64,000 bases of DNA, from positions 837,950 through 901,949 of the forward strand of contig JAQTUX010000001.1 in NCBI GenBank assembly GCA_028707125.1, written 5' to 3'. Below are positions 19,074 through 28,683 of this stretch, piece by piece. Each line of letters opens with the position of its first letter. The stretch's first letter is position 1. The DNA is from Candidatus Omnitrophota bacterium. GTDB lineage: Bacteria; Omnitrophota; Gorgyraeia; Gygaellales; JAQTUX01. A model generated the notes under the pieces. It was not told the DNA's origin. It saw only the letters and a program-made list of their open reading frames with translations, and did not search any database. Both the position numbers and the translations under genes were made by a program.

Positions 19074-19944
19074 CCCGCGGATCAAGGGCGCAGTTATTGC
19101 CATAGGTATCTTTGACGGTATGCACATCGGCCACAGCGCGCTGCTGGACAAGGCGGTGGGCAGGGCCAGGCGCCTTAAAATAAAAAGCGCGGCGGTCACA
19201 TTTTGGCCGCATCCGGCTAAGACGCCGGTGATCTGTTCGCTGCATAAACGGCTGGCGCTTATGCGCCGGAGAGGCCTGGATTATTGCCTCATCCTTCCAT
19301 TTACAAAGATGTTCTCGCGTATCCCCCCGCGCAAATTTATAAATGATATGATCGTGAAGAAGCTCTCTCCCCGGTATTTATTTGTGGGCTCAAACTTTAC
19401 CTTTGGTAAAGACGCGCAGGGCGATGTGCGGCTCCTCAAGGAGTTCTCCCGTAATTTCAACTTCTCCGTGGAAGAGGTAAAATTGAAAGAGCTCGGCGGA
19501 AAGGCCGTAAGCAGCACAGCGATAAGGCGCCTGATAATTAAAGGCCGCCTGCGCCGGGCGGCCAGGTTATTGGGCAGGGATTTTACCATAGAAGGAGATG
19601 TGATAAGTTCCAAGAAACTCGGCAGGCACCTGGGTTATCCGACGATAAACGTTGATTACGGCAACGAAGTGCTCCCCCCCGACGGCATATACGCGGCCCG
19701 GATCCTTATCGGCACGGGCCTTTATAAAGGCGTCTGCTATATCGGCAGGAGGCCTACTATTGAAAAGGGGATGAGGCGTTCAGTCGAGGTCCATATTTTT
19801 GATTTCGCTCAAGATGTATACGGCAGGTATGTTGAAATAAGCCTGCTCAAGTTCCTCAGAAAAGACGCCAAATTCAATACCCTCCATGATTTAACCCGCC
19901 AGATATCCCGCGATATAAAAGCGTCCAGGAAGTACCTCTCTTAA
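19042..19944 (+). CDS. ribF: Bifunctional riboflavin kinase / FAD synthetase
   Basis: RibF turns riboflavin into FMN and then FAD, so it makes the ligand sensed by the riboswitch at 6486. The 300-aa product has the nucleotidyltransferase domain (AIGIFDGMHIGHSALL, TFWPHP, NFTFGKDAQGD, SSTAIRR). The C-terminal kinase domain has GRHLGYPTINV and PDGIYAARI. It is not in the riboswitch-controlled operon but ends the rbfA-nrnA-truB set, a common place. About 105 bases with the mraZ promoter follow. Confidence 0.93.
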   Translation: MKAIYYTGRISPRIKGAVIAIGIFDGMHIGHSALLDKAVGRARRLKIKSAAVTFWPHPAKTPVICSLHKRLALMRRRGLDYCLILPFTKMFSRIPPRKFINDMIVKKLSPRYLFVGSNFTFGKDAQGDVRLLKEFSRNFNFSVEEVKLKELGGKAVSSTAIRRLIIKGRLRRAARLLGRDFTIEGDVISSKKLGRHLGYPTINVDYGNEVLPPDGIYAARILIGTGLYKGVCYIGRRPTIEKGMRRSVEVHIFDFAQDVYGRYVEISLLKFLRKDAKFNTLHDLTRQISRDIKASRKYLS

Positions 19945-19977
19945 TTTCCGCGCCTTAAAATAAACACACTTTTTTTC

Positions 19978-20006
19978 TTGACAAAGTGGCACGCCCGCAC
20001 TATACT
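19978..20006 (+). promoter_or_regulatory. Promoter of the dcw (mraZ) operon
   Basis: TTGACA (19978-19983) and TATACT (20001-20006) with a 17-base spacer form a near-perfect sigma-70 promoter 44 bases before the mraZ ATG. A GTGG box lies in the spacer (19986-19989) and three more lie between the -10 and mraZ, fitting MraZ autorepression. Confidence 0.85.
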
Positions 20007-20017
20007 CCTACTATGTT

Positions 20018-20041
20018 GTGGAGCAAAGTGGTATAAAGTGG
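20018..20041 (+). promoter_or_regulatory. MraZ operator boxes
   Basis: GTGG occurs at 20018-20021, 20028-20031 and 20038-20041, an exact 10-bp period. The last two are within AAAGTGG, a heptamer that also lies in the promoter spacer (19983-19989). Known MraZ operators are short direct repeats of this kind, about one helical turn apart, just upstream of mraZ. Inference: MraZ binds here and represses the cluster. Confidence 0.75.
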
Positions 20042-20049
20042 AGTAGGCT

Positions 20050-20490
20050 ATGTTTTACGGTGAACACCAGCATTCAATAGACAATAAAGGAAGGCTTGTC
20101 CTGCCGTCCCGTTTTCGCGAGACAGCCAAGGCCCATTTCATAGAGAAATTTTTTATAACCAGGGGCCTTGATAAGTGCTTGTTCATGTTCTCCGAAGACG
20201 AGTGGCGCACGCAGGAGGCAAAATTCAAATCAATATCTTTTACCAAGCAGCAGGCGCGCGTATTTAACAGGATCTATTTCTCAGGGGCGGTAGAGGCCTC
20301 TTTTGACAAGCAGGGGAGGATGCTCATACCCCAATATCTTAAGAACTACGCGGGGATAAAGCGCGATGTGGTCCTGGTCGGTGTATCCAACAGGATCGAG
20401 ATATGGTCTAAGGACGCCTGGCAGAAGTTTTACGCGGATTACCAGCCTTCTTTTGAACAGATAGCAGAGCAGATATTGGAAACGGAATAA
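20050..20490 (+). CDS. mraZ: Transcriptional regulator MraZ
   Basis: MraZ is an AbrB-like ring-forming DNA-binding protein that controls the dcw cluster it heads. The 146-aa product has the two family repeats: YGEHQHSIDNKGRLVLPSRF in the first half and FSGAVEASFDKQGRMLIP in the second, each with the DxxGR motif. It is first in the operon, directly behind spaced GTGG boxes. Confidence 0.95.
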   Translation: MFYGEHQHSIDNKGRLVLPSRFRETAKAHFIEKFFITRGLDKCLFMFSEDEWRTQEAKFKSISFTKQQARVFNRIYFSGAVEASFDKQGRMLIPQYLKNYAGIKRDVVLVGVSNRIEIWSKDAWQKFYADYQPSFEQIAEQILETE

Positions 20491-20494
20491 TAGT

Positions 20495-21388
20495 GTGGAA
20501 AAATATGAACATAAACCGGTCATGTATAAAGAAGCCATAGAATACCTTGATCCAAAGCCCGGAGATATCATAATAGACGCCACTGTCGGTTTGGGGGGTC
20601 ATACTGAAGAACTGATAAAGAGGGTGCGCCCCGGAGGTCGGGTCATCGGCATAGACAGGGACGAGGAGTCCCTGTCTTATGCCGGGGACCGGCTCAAGGA
20701 TTACGCCGATTCCCTGCTTCTGGTGCACGGAGACTTCAGGCAGATCGACGAGATAATGCGCAAGCTCGGCATAGATAAGGTTGACGGGATATTATACGAT
20801 TTTGGATTGTCTTCCTTTCAGATCCAGGACGCCAAAAGGGGTTTTAGTTTTAACAGAGAGGGGCCGTTGGATATGAGAATGGACAGGAACAGCTACATTT
20901 CGGCCTATGACCTTGTGAATAATCTGACTGAAAGCGAGATATCAAACATACTGAAACTTTACGGGCAGGAAAGGTGGCATAACCGCATCGCCCGTTTTGT
21001 GGTCCAGGAGCGTTCGCGTTCGCCGATATCCACCACGACGCAGCTTTCAAACATAGTATTGAGGTCCATGCCTTATCATAGAGGGCACTGGCACATACAT
21101 CCGGCAACGCGCACATTTATGGCGCTGCGTATCGCCGTGAACCGGGAACTGGAGGCGATAGATTCCTCTCTTATTAAATCAGCGGATCTTCTCAACAAGG
21201 GGGGCAGGATATGCGCCATCAGTTTTCATTCGCTTGAGGACAGGATAGTGAAGAATAATTTCAAGAAACTCGCCAAGGAAGGCCGGCTGAAGATAGTGAC
21301 CGCCAAACCGCTGAGGCCGTCATTCCTGGAGATCAGGGAAAACCGCAGGGCGCGCAGCGCCAAATTCAGGGTAGCAGAAAGGGCCTAA
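20495..21388 (+). CDS. rsmH: 16S rRNA (cytosine(1402)-N4)-methyltransferase
   Basis: RsmH (MraW) methylates N4 of C1402 in 16S rRNA. The 297-aa protein has the SAM-binding motif DATVGLGGHTEELI, DGILYDFGLSSFQ, RGFSFNREGPLDMRMD, and near the end CAISFHSLEDRIVKNNFK. Translation starts at GTG 20495, because the conserved N-terminus HKPVMYKEAIEYL follows directly. It sits between mraZ and the ftsL-like gene in the standard order. Confidence 0.95.
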   Translation: MEKYEHKPVMYKEAIEYLDPKPGDIIIDATVGLGGHTEELIKRVRPGGRVIGIDRDEESLSYAGDRLKDYADSLLLVHGDFRQIDEIMRKLGIDKVDGILYDFGLSSFQIQDAKRGFSFNREGPLDMRMDRNSYISAYDLVNNLTESEISNILKLYGQERWHNRIARFVVQERSRSPISTTTQLSNIVLRSMPYHRGHWHIHPATRTFMALRIAVNRELEAIDSSLIKSADLLNKGGRICAISFHSLEDRIVKNNFKKLAKEGRLKIVTAKPLRPSFLEIRENRRARSAKFRVAERA

Positions 21389-21754
21389 ATGGTAAAAAGA
21401 TTCCTTATATGCGCAGTTATAACCACGACCACAGCGTTGCTTTATGTCTATCAGCACACAGAGATATTCAAGCTCGCCTATCTGGCGCAGAAAAGATCCG
21501 CGCGCTATCAAGAACTTCTTGATAAGAATACGCACCTGAGATATAATAACAGATGTGTATCTTCTTTGTCTAATATCGGCAGCAGGATGATGAACGAAAG
21601 GGAATTTGAGATCCCTGTTTCCGAGCAGATGGTAAGGGTAAACCTTCCCGGCAGCAAAGAGGGCTCTCTGCAAGAGGCGCGGGCGCGGACAAGCCTGTTG
21701 AGCCTTTTGAACATCAGATTGCGGCAGGCAGAGGCCAAGACAATAGGAAGGTAG
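21389..21754 (+). CDS. FtsL-like cell division protein
   Basis: The 121-aa product has one N-terminal membrane segment (about residues 5-22, FLICAVITTTTALLYVY), then a helical stretch likely to form a coiled coil. That is the plan of FtsL, the small bitopic divisome protein that binds FtsB and FtsQ. Sequence identity to known FtsL is not recognisable. The call rests on topology and on the position between rsmH and ftsI, where ftsL lies in most genomes. The ATG directly follows the rsmH stop. Confidence 0.65.
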   Translation: MVKRFLICAVITTTTALLYVYQHTEIFKLAYLAQKRSARYQELLDKNTHLRYNNRCVSSLSNIGSRMMNEREFEIPVSEQMVRVNLPGSKEGSLQEARARTSLLSLLNIRLRQAEAKTIGR

Positions 21755-21815
21755 CCTGAGCAGATTCGATTGACTCCAGCCACATTTTAGATAGATCCAC
21801 AATCTGATTTCAAAG

Positions 21816-23522
21816 GTGCGCATTAAAAGCTCCATTCCCCGCTTTTATATATTATTCGTTGTAAGCTCCGTTTTTATTTTACTGGTTTCATTCCGCCTTA
21901 TCTACATTCAATTCTTTAAATCCTCCTACCTTAATTCCCTTGCCGGGAAGCAGCACAATCTTTATGTTGAAATCGAGCCGCAGAGGGGCCGCATATTTGA
22001 CAGGAATATGCGCCTTGAAGCGGTGAATATGCCGATTGAATCCCTGTATGCCTCTCCCGATGATATAGAAAACAAGGGCGAGGCAGCGGCGGTCATCGCG
22101 AAGTACGCGGGTTTGGACTACGGATTTGTCAAGGGCAGGCTGGACAGGCGCAAACAGTTTGTCTGGATCGCCAGGAAGCTCTCTCCGGAAATATCCGATA
22201 AGATCGAAGGCCTTAATATCAAGGGGCTGGGTTTTATCAGGGAAAGCAAGCGCAGCTATCCCAACGGCCGCCTGGGAGCTCACATAATAGGGTTTGCCGG
22301 CCTGGATAACACGGGGCTTGAAGGGATAGAGCTGGTATATGATAAATATTTAAAGGGCGAAAGCGGCTGGGCGTATGTGCTGAGGGATGCCCGCCAGAAA
22401 CAGCTATCCATCCAGGACAGGATAACCCCTTCCAAAGACGGTTTTGATGTAGTGCTGACCATAGATGAAGTCATTCAGTTCATCGCTGAGACCGAATTGG
22501 AAAAGGCCTGCAAGGCGCATAACGCCAGGGGCGGCAGCATTGTAGTCATGGACCCCGCGACCGGCGAGATACTGGCGATGGCGAGCATTCCGGGATTTAA
22601 CCCGGATTCTGTCTTGAAGAGAAACCCGGACGCGGTGCGCAACCGCGCGGTATGCGATCTATTGGAGCCGGGTTCGGTGTTCAAGATCGTAGCCGCCTCT
22701 GCCGCCCTGGAAGAGGGCTTCTGGAACGAAAGCGATAGAATATTCTGCGAGAACGGCAGTTACCGCGTTGCCAATCATACGCTCCATGACCACAGGCCGC
22801 ACGGAGACCTTAGCTTTAGAGAGGTAGTTGAACAGTCCAGCAATATAGGCGTGACCAAGATCGCCCAGAAGATGGGGGCCGATGTCATATATAAGTACGC
22901 TAAACTCTTCGGTTTCGGCAGCGCGACGGCGGTCGATCTGTCGGGCGAGATAAACGGGATGTTGAAAAAGCCCTCGGAGTGGTCCAAGACCTCCATAGGC
23001 GCGGTGCCTATCGGGCAGGAAGTAGGCGTTACCACTATTCAGCTTGCCTGCGCGATCTCCGTGATCGCCAACGGCGGAAAACTTATGCGCCCCTACGTGG
23101 TTAAGAGGATACAGGATAAATTTGATGAAGCGATAAAGGAGTATTCTCCGCTGTTCAAGAGGCAGGTGATTTCCGAACCGACATCTCTGAGGATGAGAAG
23201 GATATTGCAGGGAGTCGTGGAGCAGGGCACGGCAAAAATGGCCGTCTCCGATAAATTTACCATGGCGGGCAAGACCGGCACAGGCCAAAAGGTAGAGAAA
23301 GACGGCCGGTATTCGCACAGCAAATTCATAGCTTCATTCGTGGGGTTTGCCCCGGCTGAAAACCCGCGGCTTGCCATAGCGGTAGTCGTTGATGAACCGC
23401 ACCCTTATTATTTCGGAGGGGTCGTATCCGCCCCTGTGTTTAAAAAGGTCGCGGAGGAATCGTTAAAGTACCTTGGAGTTCCGGCAGATAAGCTGCATAT
23501 GGCAGCGCAGAAGGCCAGATGA
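21816..23522 (+). CDS. ftsI: Peptidoglycan transpeptidase FtsI (PBP3 class)
   Basis: FtsI cross-links septal peptidoglycan. The 568-aa protein has a membrane anchor (about 10-30), a dimerisation/pedestal domain with PQRGRIFDRN, and the transpeptidase domain. The catalytic motifs are SVFK (Ser287-Lys290), SSN (341-343) and KTG (486-488). The proposed start is GTG 21816, after a 61-base gap that is unusual in this compact cluster. Its end overlaps murE by ATGA. The partner SEDS protein FtsW is encoded at 28834. Confidence 0.93.
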   Translation: MRIKSSIPRFYILFVVSSVFILLVSFRLIYIQFFKSSYLNSLAGKQHNLYVEIEPQRGRIFDRNMRLEAVNMPIESLYASPDDIENKGEAAAVIAKYAGLDYGFVKGRLDRRKQFVWIARKLSPEISDKIEGLNIKGLGFIRESKRSYPNGRLGAHIIGFAGLDNTGLEGIELVYDKYLKGESGWAYVLRDARQKQLSIQDRITPSKDGFDVVLTIDEVIQFIAETELEKACKAHNARGGSIVVMDPATGEILAMASIPGFNPDSVLKRNPDAVRNRAVCDLLEPGSVFKIVAASAALEEGFWNESDRIFCENGSYRVANHTLHDHRPHGDLSFREVVEQSSNIGVTKIAQKMGADVIYKYAKLFGFGSATAVDLSGEINGMLKKPSEWSKTSIGAVPIGQEVGVTTIQLACAISVIANGGKLMRPYVVKRIQDKFDEAIKEYSPLFKRQVISEPTSLRMRRILQGVVEQGTAKMAVSDKFTMAGKTGTGQKVEKDGRYSHSKFIASFVGFAPAENPRLAIAVVVDEPHPYYFGGVVSAPVFKKVAEESLKYLGVPADKLHMAAQKAR

Positions 23523-24985
23523 AATTAAGAGATGTGGTAGCCAACCTGGGTATTGACAGCCAACTGGGGGCATTCGCGGATATTGAGATCAAAGGCGTAT
23601 CCCGCGATTCCAGGGAGGTATCTTCCGATTTTATATTCATAGCGGTTGACGGCTTCAGGCAGGACGGCAGGGCATTTATAGATGAGGCGATAAGAAGGGG
23701 GGCAAGGGCGATAGTTTCCAAATGCGGAGCGCTGCCTGGGCGCGGCAATATCTGTTTTCTTAATGTGGCGGATGACAGGAAGGCGGAGGCGGTCATAGCG
23801 TCCAATTTTTATTCCCATCCTTCCAGGAAGATAAAATTGACAGGGATCACCGGCACCGACGGAAAGACGACCACCTCATATTTAACGGAGGCAATATTCA
23901 ACAAGGGGGGGTTCAAGACAGGCGTGATCGGCACGGTTGAATACAGGTATGGCGGCAAAAGGATGGAAGCGGCGAACACTACTCCGGGAGCGGTTAAATT
24001 ACAGGCTTTATTGAGCTCAATGTTGAAGGCGGGCATTGACTACGCTGTCATGGAGGTATCTTCCCACGCCCTGGAACAGGCAAGAACGGACGGCCTGCTG
24101 TTTAAAAGCGCCGTATTCACCAACCTTAGCCCCGAACACCTGGATTACCATAAGACGATGGAGGCATATTTTCAGGCAAAGTCGCGTTTATTCCAGGGCC
24201 TGGGCGCTGGTTCCCGCGCGATAATCAACAAGGATTCTCCGTACGCCGATAAACTTTTGGGTATCTGTAAAGCCGATACCCTGACCTACGGCATTGGGCC
24301 GGCGGCTTGCGTGCGGGCGGATGATATAGCGCTTGGCGACACAGGAAGCAGTTTTATAATGCGTACAAGCGGCGCTTCTGTTAAAATAAGCACATCGCTT
24401 ATAGGCAGGCACAATATCTACAATATCCTCGCGGCTGCCTGCGTAGGCATCAGCGAGGGAATAGATTTGGAAACGATAGCCGAGGGGGTCAAGCAGCTTG
24501 TTTTTGTGCCGGGGCGGCTGGAGGCTGTAGACCGCGGACAGGATTTCCGCGTTTTTGTTGATTATGCCCATACTGATCAGGCGCTCCAGAACGTATTAAG
24601 CGCCCTGAGGCAGTGCTCGCGCCGCAGGATCATCACGGTATTCGGCTGCGGCGGAGGCAGGGATAAGCTTAAGCGCCCGCGAATGGGCAGGGTCGCTGCC
24701 GAGATGTCGGACCTCTGTTTCATTACATCGGATAACCCCCGCGATGAAGAGCCGCTTGATATAATCAAGGATATCCTGTCCGGCATCAGCAAGAATAACT
24801 TTAAGGTCGTGGCTGACAGAGGACAGGCGATCTGTGAGGCAGTGGCGGAGGCGGATACCGCGGACGTGGTCTTGATCTGCGGCAAGGGCCATGAGGATTA
24901 CCAGATATACGGCAAGAAAAAGATCAGGTTCAGCGACAGGGAGGCAGTAGAGGAATGCCTGCGGCATTTACCGTTGAAGAAATAA
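23519..24985 (+). CDS. murE: UDP-MurNAc-L-Ala-D-Glu--meso-DAP ligase MurE
   Basis: MurE adds the third residue of the peptidoglycan stem. The 488-aa protein has the ATP loop GITGTDGKTTTSYL, HYxxxxEYF-type region with EVSSHALEQ and LSPEHLDYHKTMEAY, the carbamoylated-Lys region, and ITSDNPRDEEP. The DNPR motif is the known signature for meso-diaminopimelate rather than lysine, so the wall is DAP-type. The gene overlaps ftsI by four bases and murF by 31. Confidence 0.95.
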   Translation: MKLRDVVANLGIDSQLGAFADIEIKGVSRDSREVSSDFIFIAVDGFRQDGRAFIDEAIRRGARAIVSKCGALPGRGNICFLNVADDRKAEAVIASNFYSHPSRKIKLTGITGTDGKTTTSYLTEAIFNKGGFKTGVIGTVEYRYGGKRMEAANTTPGAVKLQALLSSMLKAGIDYAVMEVSSHALEQARTDGLLFKSAVFTNLSPEHLDYHKTMEAYFQAKSRLFQGLGAGSRAIINKDSPYADKLLGICKADTLTYGIGPAACVRADDIALGDTGSSFIMRTSGASVKISTSLIGRHNIYNILAAACVGISEGIDLETIAEGVKQLVFVPGRLEAVDRGQDFRVFVDYAHTDQALQNVLSALRQCSRRRIITVFGCGGGRDKLKRPRMGRVAAEMSDLCFITSDNPRDEEPLDIIKDILSGISKNNFKVVADRGQAICEAVAEADTADVVLICGKGHEDYQIYGKKKIRFSDREAVEECLRHLPLKK

Positions 24986-26319
24986 TCCGGGCAACAGGGG
25001 CGCGGCTGGTTTCAGGCGGCTTCAACCGCCTGATCAAAGGCGTTTCCATTGATTCCAGAAAGCTCAAGGCGGGTGAGGCGTTTATCGCCATTAAGGGCGA
25101 GCGCTTTGACGGCCATTCATTTATAGGCGGCGTCTTAGAAAAACATCCCGCCGCCGTTATAGTGGAAAAAGAGGGCGCGGCCGTTTGCATACCGAAAGAT
25201 ATCTGCCTTTTGCGGGTGCCTGATACAAGGCGGGCGTTGGGCGATATAGCGGCATTCCACAGGAACAGATTTAATATCCCGGTCATAGCGGTCACCGGTT
25301 CAGCCGGTAAGACAACGGCAAAAGAGATGGCGGCGCACATCCTTTCTGCCAGGTTCAAGGTACTGAAGAATGAAGGCACGGAAAACAACCATATAGGCGT
25401 GCCTTTGACGCTGCTTCGGCTTAATAAGAGCCACCAGGCAGCGGTGATTGAGCTGGGGACAAACCATTTCGGGGAGATAGAAGAGTTATCAAGGATATCC
25501 TCGCCGAATGTAGGCATAATTATAAATATCGGGCCCGCGCATCTTGAGTATCTCGGAGACCTGTCCGGCGTGCTGAAAGAGAAGGCGTCTCTTATAAAGA
25601 ATTTAAGGCATCCTGCTGTCGCGGTGCTGAATTCAGACGATCCGATGTTAAGGAAGATAGCCCCTGCCAGAGGGGCCCGCGTATTTAGTTTCGGGGCCAA
25701 CGCGGCCGCGGATATGGCGGCGTCGGAGATCTCCTTGAAGGCGGATAAATTAAGGTTCAGGGTAAATTCGCGATGCGGCATAAAACTTGGCACCCTCGGC
25801 AGGCATAATGTATATAACGCGCTGGCAGCCATCACGGCCGCGCGGATCCTGGGGATGGGTTACGCGGCCATAAAACAGCGGCTGGCGAGTTTCAAGTTTC
25901 CTTCGGGCAGGCTTAATCTTCTAAAGCGCGGGGATTTTTTTCTTATAGATGATTCTTACAACTCTAATCCCTTGAGCCTGGAAAAGGCGCTTTCAGCCTT
26001 ATCGGGTTTTACCGCCGCCGGAAGGAAGATCCTGGTTATGGGAGATATGCTTGAACTGGGCGAGGACAGGGAACATATACACAGGTCGCTTTGCGAAAAG
26101 ATCAAAGGCGCCTGCGATGTGTTCATTTCCGTGGGAGACCTGTCAGGGCTGGTCGCCGAAGAGCTGAAAAAAGACGATTTTAATTGTGAGTCCATATTCA
26201 TATGCGGTTCATCAAAGGATGCCAGGGACATCCTGTTTGAGTCGGTGAGGCCGAAGGCCGATGATGTGGTCCTGATCAAGGGGTCTCGCCGGATGAGATT
26301 GGAAGATATCTTAACCTGA
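24955..26319 (+). CDS. murF: UDP-MurNAc-tripeptide--D-Ala-D-Ala ligase MurF
   Basis: MurF attaches the D-Ala-D-Ala dipeptide made by Ddl (33996) to the tripeptide. The 454-aa product has GVSIDSRKLKAGEAFIAI, the P-loop VTGSAGKTTAKEM, NNHIGVPLTLL, ELGTNHFGEI and DDSYNSNPLSLEKAL. All are standard MurF landmarks at normal length. It starts within the end of murE. Confidence 0.95.
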   Translation: MPAAFTVEEIIRATGARLVSGGFNRLIKGVSIDSRKLKAGEAFIAIKGERFDGHSFIGGVLEKHPAAVIVEKEGAAVCIPKDICLLRVPDTRRALGDIAAFHRNRFNIPVIAVTGSAGKTTAKEMAAHILSARFKVLKNEGTENNHIGVPLTLLRLNKSHQAAVIELGTNHFGEIEELSRISSPNVGIIINIGPAHLEYLGDLSGVLKEKASLIKNLRHPAVAVLNSDDPMLRKIAPARGARVFSFGANAAADMAASEISLKADKLRFRVNSRCGIKLGTLGRHNVYNALAAITAARILGMGYAAIKQRLASFKFPSGRLNLLKRGDFFLIDDSYNSNPLSLEKALSALSGFTAAGRKILVMGDMLELGEDREHIHRSLCEKIKGACDVFISVGDLSGLVAEELKKDDFNCESIFICGSSKDARDILFESVRPKADDVVLIKGSRRMRLEDILT

Positions 26320-26326
26320 TCATATT

Positions 26327-27412
26327 ATGTTTTACTACCTGGCGCATTCGCTTCGCGATCTATTCTTCGGATTTAACGTCTTCCGTTACATATCATTCCG
26401 TTCCATCGCCGCCGCGATATGCGCCTTCCTTGTATGCGTTATATTCGGGCCGGCCGTTATAAAGCGGCTGACTAAATTCAACTGCCTGGAAAACGTGGAT
26501 AACGCCCATTGCCCTCAACTTAATGCCTTTCACGAAGGCAAGAAAAACACTCCCGGGATGGGCGGCATACTGATCGTGTCTTCAATACTGATAACCAATC
26601 TTTTATGGTCGGATATCTTTAACAAGTACATCATCCTTTGCCTGTTGAGCCTCGTGTATCTGGGTATTGTCGGTTTCATTGACGATTATATAAAGATAAT
26701 AAAAAGGGACAAGAACGGCCTTTCGGGCAGAGTCAAGCTGGCGTTCCAGATCGTTCTCGGGCTGGGTGTGGGCCTGGCGTTGTTCATTGAACCGGGAAGG
26801 ACTGTCATGGATGTGCCGTTACTAAAAGGCCCCATATTGGACCTGGGGGTCTTTTATGTCCTGTTCGCTATATTGGTCATAAGCGGCACTTCCAACGCAG
26901 TTAATATAGCCGACGGCCTGGACGGCCTGGCAGCCGGAAGTATGATCATGGTTGCCGCGGCATACGGCATACTGAGTTATGTCACAGGCCACGCCAGGAT
27001 CAGCGAATATCTGCTTATCCCTTTTGTGCCGGGAGCCGGTGAACTGACGGTGTTCTGCTCCAGCGTTTTCGGGGCTGTGCTGGGTTTTCTCTGGTTTAAC
27101 TGTTATCCTGCGGCAGTATTTATGGGCGACGTGGGCTCGCTTTCCCTGGGCGGCGCGTTGGGCGTGGTGGCGCTGTCCATAAAGAAGGAGCTGTTGCTTG
27201 TAATAGTGGGCGGGATATTCGTGGTAGAGATCGTCTCGGTTATTTTACAGGTGGCTTCTTTTAAACTGAGAGGCAAGCGGCTGTTTAAGGTAGCGCCGCT
27301 TCATCATCACTTGCAGATGATCGGCTGGAAGGAGCCGAAGATAATCACCAGGTTCTGGATAGTTTCCATTATGTTGGCCCTCCTTACGCTGCTGACGTTA
27401 AAATTAAGATGA
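26327..27412 (+). CDS. mraY: Phospho-MurNAc-pentapeptide transferase MraY
   Basis: MraY transfers phospho-MurNAc-pentapeptide to undecaprenyl phosphate, making lipid I in the membrane. The 361-aa protein has about ten membrane helices, the family start FYYLAHSLRDLF, KKNTPGMGG, FIDDYIKI, NAVNIADGLDGLA and FMGDVGSLSLGG. The HHHLQMIGWKE motif is near the C-terminus. It starts eight bases after murF and overlaps murD by ATGA. Confidence 0.96.
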   Translation: MFYYLAHSLRDLFFGFNVFRYISFRSIAAAICAFLVCVIFGPAVIKRLTKFNCLENVDNAHCPQLNAFHEGKKNTPGMGGILIVSSILITNLLWSDIFNKYIILCLLSLVYLGIVGFIDDYIKIIKRDKNGLSGRVKLAFQIVLGLGVGLALFIEPGRTVMDVPLLKGPILDLGVFYVLFAILVISGTSNAVNIADGLDGLAAGSMIMVAAAYGILSYVTGHARISEYLLIPFVPGAGELTVFCSSVFGAVLGFLWFNCYPAAVFMGDVGSLSLGGALGVVALSIKKELLLVIVGGIFVVEIVSVILQVASFKLRGKRLFKVAPLHHHLQMIGWKEPKIITRFWIVSIMLALLTLLTLKLR

Positions 27413-28677
27413 AAGAATTCAAGGGTAAAAAGGCGGCTGTCCTGGGGGCGGGCCGTTCCGGGCTCGCGGCCGCGGCCCTGCTTAAAGACGCGGGGGCGGA
27501 CGTGTTTGTCTCCGACCTGAGCGATTCCAGCAAGATCCTGGAGAGCGAGAGATTCCTTGCCGCCCGGGACATAGAATTTGAATTTGGAAAGCACTCCAAA
27601 GACAGGATAAAACAGAGCGGCCTTATTGTCATAAGCCCGGGCATAAGCGGGAACTCCGACATAGTGAAGTGGGCGGATGGCCTGAAAATACCCATCATAA
27701 GCGAGATCGAACTGGGTTATCTTTTTTGCAAGGGCAGGATCGTGGCGGTCACCGGCACCAACGGGAAGACCACGGTAACCACCCTCATCGGGAAGGTGAT
27801 CTCGGCTGCCGGCTATAAGTGTTTTACCTGCGGCAACATCGGCAGGCCGTTTTGCGCGGACGCGGGGCAGGCGAGAGAGGGGGATTTTATCTCTTTGGAG
27901 GTAAGCTCTTTTCAGCTTGAAAGGACCCAAAGTTTTAAGCCGCGTGTGGCGGTAATGCTCAACATCAGCCCCGACCATATGGACAGATACCGCGATATTG
28001 ATGAGTATTTTTCCGCGAAAAAGAAGATATACGCCAATCAGGGCAGCGACGATTTTCTTATACTCAATTACGATGACCCGCTTTTGGCCGGCCTGGCAGG
28101 CGAGGCGCCTTCCAGGGCGATGTTTTTCAGAGACAAGTTGGAAGATTCCAAACACGGCGTAAAATTGAATCCCAATCACTTCGCGGTTATGGCCGCGGCC
28201 GAGGCGCTGGGCATACCTGAGAAGACCTGTATGGCGGTATTCAGGGAATTCAAAGGCGTGGAGCATCGCCTTGAAGCAGTGCGCACGATCAGAGATATAT
28301 TATTCATCAACGACTCAAAGGCGACCAACGTGGATTCCGCGATCTGGGCATTGAAAAATTTGAGCCGGCCGGCGGTGATCATTGCCGGCGGCAGGGATAA
28401 AAATTGCCCGCTGGACCCGGTCTTGCCGCTGGTAAGGCAAAAGGTAAAGCATATGGTGCTGATCGGCGAGGCCACGGATAAGTTCTATGATTTTTTTAAA
28501 GATACCGTCAGTATTGATAAAGCCGGCGATCTGGAAGGCGCGGTAAGGGCCGCCTATAAGAGGGCAGCGCCCGGCGACTGCGTCATCCTCAGCCCCATGT
28601 GCGCGAGTTTCGATATGTTTGATAACTATGAACATAGAGGGAGAGTATTTAAAGAGATAGTTAATAAATTGACATAG
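27409..28677 (+). CDS. murD: UDP-MurNAc-L-Ala--D-Glu ligase MurD
   Basis: MurD adds D-glutamate to UDP-MurNAc-L-Ala. The 422-aa product has the Rossmann N-terminus AAVLGAGRSGLAAA, the ATP motif VTGTNGKTTVTTLIG, EVSSFQLE, NISPDHMDRY, and FINDSKATNVDSAIWAL with IIAGGRDK. It is followed by a 156-base repeat-filled gap before ftsW, the only large break between mraZ and ftsA. Confidence 0.95.
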   Translation: MKEFKGKKAAVLGAGRSGLAAAALLKDAGADVFVSDLSDSSKILESERFLAARDIEFEFGKHSKDRIKQSGLIVISPGISGNSDIVKWADGLKIPIISEIELGYLFCKGRIVAVTGTNGKTTVTTLIGKVISAAGYKCFTCGNIGRPFCADAGQAREGDFISLEVSSFQLERTQSFKPRVAVMLNISPDHMDRYRDIDEYFSAKKKIYANQGSDDFLILNYDDPLLAGLAGEAPSRAMFFRDKLEDSKHGVKLNPNHFAVMAAAEALGIPEKTCMAVFREFKGVEHRLEAVRTIRDILFINDSKATNVDSAIWALKNLSRPAVIIAGGRDKNCPLDPVLPLVRQKVKHMVLIGEATDKFYDFFKDTVSIDKAGDLEGAVRAAYKRAAPGDCVILSPMCASFDMFDNYEHRGRVFKEIVNKLT

Positions 28678-28683
28678 GGAAAT

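Noticed and set aside
24930-25835. A 301-aa minus-strand frame over murF
   Set aside because: Shadow of murF; no recognisable motif.
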